From NCBI GenBank assembly GCA_027066935.1, contig JAMOMX010000386.1, forward strand, positions 1-7,600: a DNA stretch of 7,600 nt. The letters are read 5' to 3'. The translations under genes and the position numbers were made by a program. Numbering within the stretch: position 1 is the stretch's first letter; every line of letters begins with the position of its first letter. The notes under the pieces were generated by a model. It searched no databases, was not told the origin of the DNA, and saw nothing but the letters and a program-made list of their open reading frames with translations. This document shows, piece by piece, positions 1-5,266 of this stretch. Source of the stretch: Sulfurimonas sp. (lineage in GTDB: Bacteria; Campylobacterota; Campylobacteria; Campylobacterales; Sulfurimonadaceae).

Positions 1-158
1 AATACCACGATGAAACTCTCCCCCAAGATGTTTTCAAAGAAGCAGAGTTTTGTTCTATGTGTGGACCAAAGTTTTGTTCATACAAAATTTCTCAAGATAT
101 AATGGATAATCCAGAAGCGATTCAAAAAATTGCAGATGAAGCTAAAGCGAATGCATAA
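1..158 (+). CDS. thiC: Phosphomethylpyrimidine synthase ThiC, C-terminal end (5' part outside window)
   Basis: ThiC converts aminoimidazole ribotide to hydroxymethylpyrimidine phosphate in thiamine biosynthesis, in the cytoplasm, using a [4Fe-4S] cluster and S-adenosylmethionine. Only the last 51 codons are present; the frame starts at position 3 and ends with TAA at 156-158. The visible peptide starts YHDETLP and then carries the family signature FCSMCGPKFCSYKIS. Its three cysteines (codons at 51-53, 60-62 and 75-77) form the CX2CX4C cluster site that is placed near the C-terminus in ThiC. After it comes a short charged helix ending in AKANA. The motif is distinctive, so the identity is firm although the rest of the gene is missing. 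The downstream neighbour on the same strand is an Mrp/ApbC protein, a family linked genetically to ThiC function in Salmonella. A 163-bp gap with repeats and hairpins separates the two, so co-transcription is possible but not assured. Confidence 0.95.
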   Translation, partial: YHDETLPQDVFKEAEFCSMCGPKFCSYKISQDIMDNPEAIQKIADEAKANA

Positions 159-162
159 GTAG

Positions 163-238
163 ATTGGATTCCAAATCAAGTTTGGAATGACGAATATATA
201 TGAACTGGCGTCATTCTGAACTTGATTCAGAATCTAGT
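163..238. repeat. Paired inverted palindromes (BIME/MITE-like element)
   Basis: Two 30-base arms (163-192 and 209-238) are inverted copies of each other, matching at 24 of 30 positions across a 16-base spacer. Each arm is itself a perfect hairpin with an 8-bp stem and a 5-base loop. The left stem is ATTCCAAA (168-175) with TTTGGAAT (181-188), loop TCAAG. The right stem is ATTCTGAA (213-220) with TTCAGAAT (226-233), loop CTTGA. The two loops are complementary. Four of the six arm-to-arm differences form two compensating base-pair changes, so both hairpins stay intact. This resembles dispersed extragenic palindromes arranged as an inverted pair (REP/BIME or a small MITE). It lies directly after thiC, so it probably sits in the thiC 3' untranslated region. 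It has no T-run and is therefore a poor intrinsic terminator. Family membership is inference. Confidence 0.75.
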
Positions 239-256
239 AAAATAATCCAAAATTGC

Positions 257-283
257 TAAATAAGACAAAAATTGTCTTATTTA
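257..283. promoter_or_regulatory. Perfect 12-bp dyad upstream of mrp (operator or terminator)
   Basis: TAAATAAGACAA (257-268) and TTGTCTTATTTA (272-283) are exact reverse complements separated by AAA. As RNA this is a 12-bp hairpin with a 3-base loop. As DNA it is a 27-bp symmetric site. No T-run follows the stem (next bases are TGATAAAC), which weakens the terminator reading for thiC. It ends on a possible -10 box for mrp, which fits a repressor operator. I do not recognise the half-site as belonging to a known regulator. The symmetry is certain; the role is not. Confidence 0.6.
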
Positions 284-287
284 TGAT
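282..287 (+). promoter_or_regulatory. Possible -10 element for mrp
   Basis: TATGAT at 282-287 is a five-of-six match to TATAAT and would place transcription initiation near 294, giving a leader of about 28 bases. That leader contains an AAAGGA ribosome binding site (311-316), five bases before the mrp ATG. No convincing -35 is seen. This is not a strong objection, because sigma-70 promoters in Campylobacterota often lack one. In A+T-rich DNA such matches arise by chance, so this is a weak call. Confidence 0.25.
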
Positions 288-321
288 AAACTCTCAAAAT
301 TAAAATTTTTAAAGGAAATTT

Positions 322-1428
322 ATGACAGAAAATATTGTAAATTCAGCACTTTTAAAAGTTATGTATCCAGGTTTTACAAAGGATATTGTAACTTTTGGTT
401 TTGTAAAAGATATAAAAATAGATGGAAATAATGTAAGTTTTAGTGTAGATATAACTTCATCAGCTCCAGAGGTTGCACAACAAATTATTGATGATGCAAC
501 AAGAGAATTAAAAGCAGTCTCTGCTGATAATGTAACTGTAAATATCAACTCGCCTAAAATGCCTAAAGAGTCTTCATCTAAAGGTAAAAACATAGCTCCA
601 CAAGTTAAGAACTTTTTGATGGTAAGCTCTGGTAAGGGTGGGGTAGGTAAATCAACTACATCTGTAAATATAGCTATTGCTCTTGCTCAACAAGGATTAA
701 AAATCGGTTTATTAGATGCTGATATATATGGTCCAAATATCCCTCGTATGATGGGTGTTTCAGATATTAAGCCAGAAATAAACGCAAATAAAGTTCTTCC
801 TATTAAAGCTTATGGTGTTGAGGTTATGTCTATGGGTTCACTAATGGAAGAGGGTCAGTCACTTATGTGGCGTGGTGCTATGATTATGAAAGCGATAGAG
901 CAATTTTTACGCGATATTTTATGGTCTGAACTTGATGTATTAGTTATAGATATGCCTCCAGGGACTGGTGATGCACAACTTACATTAGCTCAAAGTGTAC
1001 CCGTAACTATTGGTTTAACTGTTACAACACCACAAGCTGTATCTTTAGATGATTCTCGTCGCTCATTAGATATGTTTAAAAAACTTCATATCCCAATTGC
1101 AGGAATTATTGAGAATATGAGTGGATTTATCGCTCCTGATACTGGAGTAGAGTATGATATTTTTGGTAAAGGCACATCACAACCAATGGCGGATGAATTT
1201 GATACTAAAATTATTGCTGAGATTCCAATAGAGCCAAGTATTCGTACTGGTGGGGATGAAGGCAAACCAATTGTTTTTGTAAATCCAAGCTCTGAGAGTT
1301 CAAAAAGATATGTAGCCGCAGCTCAATCTATTTGGAAGCAAATAGAAGAGATTAACGCTGCTGGTGGTGTGGACAACAATGAGATACAGCCAAATACACC
1401 ACCTGGTGTTAGTGCTTGCTCAATGTAG
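322..1428 (+). CDS. mrp: Mrp/ApbC-family P-loop ATPase, iron-sulfur cluster carrier, without the CXXC motif
   Basis: This 368-residue cytoplasmic protein belongs to the Mrp/ApbC/Nbp35 family, which binds and delivers [4Fe-4S] clusters to apoproteins and hydrolyses ATP. Residues 5-75 form the N-terminal MIP18/DUF59-like domain. A Ser/Lys-rich linker (78-90) leads to the MinD-like ATPase, with the deviant Walker A GKGGVGKST at 104-112, DADIYGPNIP at 132-141 and the Walker B region VIDMPPGTGD at 208-217. The conserved ENMS is at 264-267. Length is normal for a two-domain Mrp. The ATG is supported by AAAGGA five bases upstream. The oddity is at residues 271-274. E. coli Mrp has CSNC just after ENMS, whereas this protein has APDT. 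The only cysteine in the whole chain is C366, third from the end, in a Pro/Gly-rich tail. Cluster binding by the usual dimer-bridging cysteines is therefore not possible as drawn. The gene lies downstream of thiC and converges on a cyclase gene. Confidence 0.93.
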   Translation: MTENIVNSALLKVMYPGFTKDIVTFGFVKDIKIDGNNVSFSVDITSSAPEVAQQIIDDATRELKAVSADNVTVNINSPKMPKESSSKGKNIAPQVKNFLMVSSGKGGVGKSTTSVNIAIALAQQGLKIGLLDADIYGPNIPRMMGVSDIKPEINANKVLPIKAYGVEVMSMGSLMEEGQSLMWRGAMIMKAIEQFLRDILWSELDVLVIDMPPGTGDAQLTLAQSVPVTIGLTVTTPQAVSLDDSRRSLDMFKKLHIPIAGIIENMSGFIAPDTGVEYDIFGKGTSQPMADEFDTKIIAEIPIEPSIRTGGDEGKPIVFVNPSSESSKRYVAAAQSIWKQIEEINAAGGVDNNEIQPNTPPGVSACSM

Positions 1429-1448
1429 AACAAAGACTTCTATACAAA

Positions 1449-1475
1449 TTTTTCTATTGCTTTGCAATAGAAAAA
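1449..1475. terminator. Bidirectional intrinsic terminator between mrp and the cyclase gene
   Basis: TTTTTCTATTGC (1449-1460) and GCAATAGAAAAA (1464-1475) pair perfectly over 12 bp around a TTT loop. The stem has a G/C-containing top and an A/T foot. On the plus strand the stem is followed by GATTTTAA. On the minus strand the foot itself supplies the T-run and continues into TTTG. The site lies 20 bases after the mrp stop and 14 bases after the stop of the convergent minus-strand gene, where a shared terminator is expected. Confidence 0.8.
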
Positions 1476-1489
1476 GATTTTAATGACAC

Positions 1490-3364
1490 TTAATAGTCTG
1501 GATTTGACTCCAGATCTTCACTATACATCTCTGGTTTAAATTCAATAATTTTATTTCTACCAGTATTTTTAGCTCTATAAAGCGCAGTATCTGCAAACTT
1601 AATACATTTCCAAATAGTATTTCCATCAGTTGGAAATTTTGCAATACCGATACTCATAGTTTTTTGTAGTTTTTCTCCAGCACCAACATCAAATACAAGT
1701 TTTGCAAATTTAGAATGTATTTTATTCGCTATATGTCTGGCCCCATCATCTGTTGCATTATGAAGCATTACAATAAACTCTTCTCCACCATAACGAATAG
1801 CTAAATCAGCTTTACGGATATTATCTTTTAATACATTTGCAAGCTCTACTATAACTCTATCTCCAACATCGTGTCCATAGGTATCATTTACCATTTTAAA
1901 GAAGTCAACATCAATCATCAATACATGATATGTACTTTCTTCTCTTTTAGCCTGACCCATAACCTGATCAATAAATTCTTCTAAAAATCTTCTATTGTAT
2001 AAGTTAGTCATGCCATCACGAAGAGACGCATCATGAAGCTGTTGCATTAAAATACGACTTTCAATTACTGGTTTAGCAGCTTCTAAATAATTTTTGATAC
2101 TTGCAACATTTGATAAAAATTTATTAATCTCCTCTTTATTTTTTGTAGTTATAGATATAATCAAAGAGGCATCTTCATTTATGTTAAATGGAATACAAAG
2201 ATAATCTAAATCATCTGCTTTACACTCTTGACATAGATCCTTAAATTCTGTAGATATAACATTTGTATTGGTTCTAAATGCACGACATTTTAGTGCATTT
2301 TCATGGATTATATTATCATTACAGATGCTATCATTTTCCCCTGTAATATCTATAAGTTTTCTATTATTATGTTTATTGTTAACCTCATAAAGTGCAAAAT
2401 ATTTGAAGTTAAATTTTAGTTCTAAAATATCTCTTATTCTTCCATAAACGATAGTTCTATTTTCATCTAACTCTATTGTTTTTTTGAATTTATAAATATC
2501 AGATAGTTCATGAATAATAGTATTTGCTTCATGAAGAGGATCGCTAGAGGTTGCTCCACTAGGTATAAATGCAGCTAAGTTCACTTTTATATCACCAAAT
2601 GTTTCTTGTATCTTTTTAAATAAAATATTTAGTTGATTAACTACTTTATCTGCATCACCACCTGCTGTTGATTTAAATTCATGTGTAAAATCGCCAGTAT
2701 ATGCTTTTTTGATTCCTTTTTGAAGATCAGAAAACATCCTTAAAAAAGGAGTTACATAGTAATTAATAAGGAACAATGCTAAGATTATAAATAAAAAATT
2801 GATACCAAGAATTTTTGATAGAGTAAATAAACTATTGGTTCTCATACTACTAATGTCATAGGTCATACTAATGGCACCCAATGTATCTTTTCTATCAACG
2901 TTATGACAATTTAAACAATTTGGGTTACCAACTTTGGCAGTTGCAATATATGGAATAGTTACACGCAAAGAGATATTATCTACACCCTCAATTATCTCTT
3001 GGTGTATCTTTCCAGTTTTTAAAACTTTTGCATCTATAGCATCTCTAATTGTCTCAGTGTTAAAACCCTCTCCATATTGATCAATAACTTTTTGACCTCT
3101 AATTACCCATAAAGATTTTATATCATCATTAGCAGAAACTTGATCGAGAAAAAACTGTCTTTTGTCCATTATGCCATGAACCATATGTGTAGTTAGCCCA
3201 TCTATAACAATAGTAGCTGTTAGTTTTGCTTTATCTACAGCACTTTTAATATTATATTCTCTGAAATTTAATGATACATTTATAATGGTTGCTATTGCTA
3301 AACCAAGTAACATTAATGTAACGACGATAAGCAGTCTTATTTTAGTGCGCATCTGGATAATCAC
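1490..3364 (-). CDS. Membrane diguanylate cyclase with periplasmic haem c (CXXCH) sensor, HAMP, Cys-rich GAF-like region and GGEEF domain
   Basis: The predicted enzyme makes cyclic di-GMP from two GTP. One membrane segment (about 10-31) precedes a periplasmic sensor (about 32-182) and a second segment (about 184-204). The sensor contains CLNCH at 150-154, a covalent haem c attachment site, followed by LGAISMTYDI. This arrangement resembles the PAS-fold haem c sensors of Geobacter chemotaxis proteins GSU0582 and GSU0935 (recalled, not searched). A HAMP-like helix pair follows (about 204-258). A GAF-like region (about 280-435) has C348, C360, C378, C381 and C390. The cyclase domain starts near DGMTNLYNRR (450-459), has metal-binding D485 in MIDVDFFK, the active-site GGEEF at 526-530 and an RKAD inhibitory I-site five residues before it (517-520). 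It therefore looks active and feedback-inhibited. The 624-residue frame starts at GTG (3364-3362). An ATG four codons in (3352-3350) is an alternative, and neither has a good Shine-Dalgarno. It lies 76 bp downstream of glmS on the same strand. Confidence 0.9.
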   Translation of the reverse strand: MIIQMRTKIRLLIVVTLMLLGLAIATIINVSLNFREYNIKSAVDKAKLTATIVIDGLTTHMVHGIMDKRQFFLDQVSANDDIKSLWVIRGQKVIDQYGEGFNTETIRDAIDAKVLKTGKIHQEIIEGVDNISLRVTIPYIATAKVGNPNCLNCHNVDRKDTLGAISMTYDISSMRTNSLFTLSKILGINFLFIILALFLINYYVTPFLRMFSDLQKGIKKAYTGDFTHEFKSTAGGDADKVVNQLNILFKKIQETFGDIKVNLAAFIPSGATSSDPLHEANTIIHELSDIYKFKKTIELDENRTIVYGRIRDILELKFNFKYFALYEVNNKHNNRKLIDITGENDSICNDNIIHENALKCRAFRTNTNVISTEFKDLCQECKADDLDYLCIPFNINEDASLIISITTKNKEEINKFLSNVASIKNYLEAAKPVIESRILMQQLHDASLRDGMTNLYNRRFLEEFIDQVMGQAKREESTYHVLMIDVDFFKMVNDTYGHDVGDRVIVELANVLKDNIRKADLAIRYGGEEFIVMLHNATDDGARHIANKIHSKFAKLVFDVGAGEKLQKTMSIGIAKFPTDGNTIWKCIKFADTALYRAKNTGRNKIIEFKPEMYSEDLESNPDY

Positions 3365-3396
3365 TTATTATAAAATTTAATATTTTGATAATATCT

Positions 3397-3425
3397 AATA
3401 ATCAATTAAAATTAATTGAATTATT
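3397..3425. repeat. A+T-rich dyad between glmS and the cyclase gene
   Basis: AATAATCAATTA (3397-3408) pairs with TAATTGAATTATT (3413-3425) around AAAT, giving 12 A/T-dominated pairs with a single unpaired base at 3420. It lies in the 76-bp gap after the glmS stop. No T-run follows on the minus strand, so it may be a weak terminator, a regulatory site for the cyclase gene, or chance in A+T-rich DNA. A TATTAT-like -10 for the cyclase could lie at 3393-3388 on the minus strand. Confidence 0.35.
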
Positions 3426-3440
3426 GCTTCAGAATCATAA

Positions 3441-5255
3441 TTATTCTACAGTGACACTTTTTGCTAAATTTCTAGGCATATCTACATCATTTCCAAGTCT
3501 TATAGATATCTCTAATGATAATAGCTGAACAACTATCATCATTTCAAAAAATTCTAACATATAATCTTTACATGGATTTATTTTTATAAAATCATCAGCT
3601 TTGTCAAATTCTTTTGCACTTATCGCACAAATTGTGCTATCTCTTGCACTTAATTCCTCCACATTATTTTTTGATTTTTCATATAAAAGATGCTCTGGTA
3701 GTAGAGCTATTGTAAAAAGTTCAGGATCAGCTAAAGCGATAGGGCCATGCTTCATCTCACCACTTGGATAACCCTCAGCATGTAGGTATGAGATCTCTTT
3801 TAGTTTTAAAGCACCCTCAAGAGCCAGAGGGAAAAATATATCACGACCAATAAAGAAAAATCCATGTCCATGCAAGTATCGTTTAGATAGTCGCTTTATC
3901 TTTTCATGTATCTCATCACTTACTTTTGTTGCAACAGGAGTTTCACGAAGAAGATGTATTTGGTATTTTAGCTCATCTGTAGTTAGTGAATCTCTAAGTT
4001 TAGCTACATAAAGGCTTAACATCCAAAAAACTGTAACTTGTGTTGCAAAGGCTTTTGTTGAAGCTACACCTTTTTCAATCCCTGCACGAGTTAAGATACA
4101 AGCATCAGCTTCACGAACCATAGAGGAGTTGTCAACATTACATATAACCAAAGTTTTTAGGTTAGCTCTTTTTGCCATCTTTAGAGTTTCAAGCGTGTCA
4201 GCGGTCTCACCACTTTGTGATATAACCACAAAAAGGGTATCTTTAGCCATTATTGGTGAACGATATCTAAATTCACTAGCAATCTCTACGCTACATCTTA
4301 TTTTTGAGTATCTCTCAAACATATATGAAGCTGATAGTGCAGAGTGGTAAGATGTCCCACATGCGCACAGCTTTATCTCATTAATTCCATCAAAAAGATT
4401 CTTGTCAATCTCATCAAAAACAATCTCTTCATCTGAGAGTCTTCCAATTAAAGTATCCGCAATCACATCACTTTGTTCATAAATTTCTTTTTCCATAAAA
4501 AATCTATATCCATCTTTTTGTGCTGAGAGTTTATCGGTTGAGAGTTGTGAAAAATTAGGTTTTGTTTTCTCTGCATTTTTGTTATATATGACTAACTCAT
4601 CTTTTGTCACATAACCATAATCACCATCTTCAAAATAGTTTACCTCTTTTGCCAAACCAATAAGTGGTGAATCAGATGAAGCAAAAAACTTTTCATCTTC
4701 ATCATTTACACCAACTAACATTGGTGAGCCATGTTTTGCAAAAAAGATAGTATCTGGAAGTGATGCTGTTACAATTAAAGTAGCATAAGCACCCTCAAGT
4801 TCAGATATAGTCTTACTAAACGCTTTAAAACCATCCTCGCATGCTAATAGATTTTTCTCAAATTGATGTACTATGACTTCTGTATCTGTTTGGCTTAAAA
4901 ATTTAACACCATCTTCTTGAAGCTTTTGTTTTAACTCAGCGTAGTTTTCAATAATTCCATTATGTACAACATATGAGGATTCACCTAGGTGTGGATGTGC
5001 GTTAAGCTCTGTTGGTTTACCATGAGTAGCCCACCTCGTATGACCAATTCCTACGGCAAATTTATCTGTAATAAACTCTTTTGTTTTCTCTTCTAAGTTT
5101 ACTAATTTGCCAACAGCTTTGTAGATTGAAAACTCCCCATCTTGTAAAACGGCAATACCAGCACTATCATAACCACGATACTCTAGTTCTTTTAATCCCG
5201 AGAGTAAAATTTCTTTAGTGTTTTTGTCACCTAAATATCCAACTATTCCACACAT
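3441..5255 (-). CDS. glmS: Glutamine--fructose-6-phosphate aminotransferase (isomerizing) GlmS
   Basis: GlmS makes glucosamine 6-phosphate from fructose 6-phosphate and glutamine. This is the committed step to UDP-GlcNAc for peptidoglycan and lipopolysaccharide, in the cytoplasm. The chain is 604 residues, close to the 609 of E. coli. MCGIVGYLG puts the nucleophile Cys at residue 2, exposed after Met removal. The glutaminase domain shows RGYDSAG (27-33), GHTRWATHGKP (71-81), HNGIIENY (98-105) and D124. Two SIS sugar-isomerase domains follow, the first with CGTSYHSAL (299-307) and SQSGETADT (346-354). The second has ALEGALKLKEISYLHAEG (478-495) and KHGPIAL (502-508), including the ring-opening histidine H505. 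The C-terminal tail MPRNLAKSVTVE (593-604) with K599 is the conserved end. All catalytic landmarks are intact. It is translated from an ATG that overlaps the glnD stop, so it is a downstream gene of the glnD transcript. No glmS ribozyme can be present ahead of it, because coding sequence abuts it. Confidence 0.98.
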   Translation of the reverse strand: MCGIVGYLGDKNTKEILLSGLKELEYRGYDSAGIAVLQDGEFSIYKAVGKLVNLEEKTKEFITDKFAVGIGHTRWATHGKPTELNAHPHLGESSYVVHNGIIENYAELKQKLQEDGVKFLSQTDTEVIVHQFEKNLLACEDGFKAFSKTISELEGAYATLIVTASLPDTIFFAKHGSPMLVGVNDEDEKFFASSDSPLIGLAKEVNYFEDGDYGYVTKDELVIYNKNAEKTKPNFSQLSTDKLSAQKDGYRFFMEKEIYEQSDVIADTLIGRLSDEEIVFDEIDKNLFDGINEIKLCACGTSYHSALSASYMFERYSKIRCSVEIASEFRYRSPIMAKDTLFVVISQSGETADTLETLKMAKRANLKTLVICNVDNSSMVREADACILTRAGIEKGVASTKAFATQVTVFWMLSLYVAKLRDSLTTDELKYQIHLLRETPVATKVSDEIHEKIKRLSKRYLHGHGFFFIGRDIFFPLALEGALKLKEISYLHAEGYPSGEMKHGPIALADPELFTIALLPEHLLYEKSKNNVEELSARDSTICAISAKEFDKADDFIKINPCKDYMLEFFEMMIVVQLLSLEISIRLGNDVDMPRNLAKSVTVE

Positions 5256-5266
5256 TAATTATCTCC
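5253..5266 (-). promoter_or_regulatory. glnD-glmS stop/start overlap with internal ribosome binding site
   Basis: On the minus strand the glnD stop TAA (5257-5255) and the glmS start ATG (5255-5253) share one base as TAATG. A GGAG Shine-Dalgarno (5266-5263), seven bases ahead of the ATG, lies inside the last glnD codons. This fixes the glmS start and is the classic arrangement for translational coupling or ribosome re-initiation. Confidence 0.85.

Noticed and set aside
309..593. 94-codon open frame on the minus strand
   Set aside because: It lies entirely opposite the start of mrp, covers the mrp ribosome binding site, and has no recognisable product. It is a shadow of a well-supported gene.
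1497..1514. 6-bp hairpin TCTGGA/TCCAGA at the end of the cyclase gene
   Set aside because: It is inside the coding sequence (last codons), short, and not a clear copy of the 163-238 palindromes. It is likely chance.
3431..3447. AGAAT/ATTCT inverted repeat across the glmS stop as a terminator
   Set aside because: Only five A/T-rich pairs around a 7-base loop, with no T-run. It is too weak to call.
4129..4350. 73-codon open frame on the plus strand
   Set aside because: It is antisense to the first SIS domain of glmS, with no family resemblance and no ribosome binding site that I could support.
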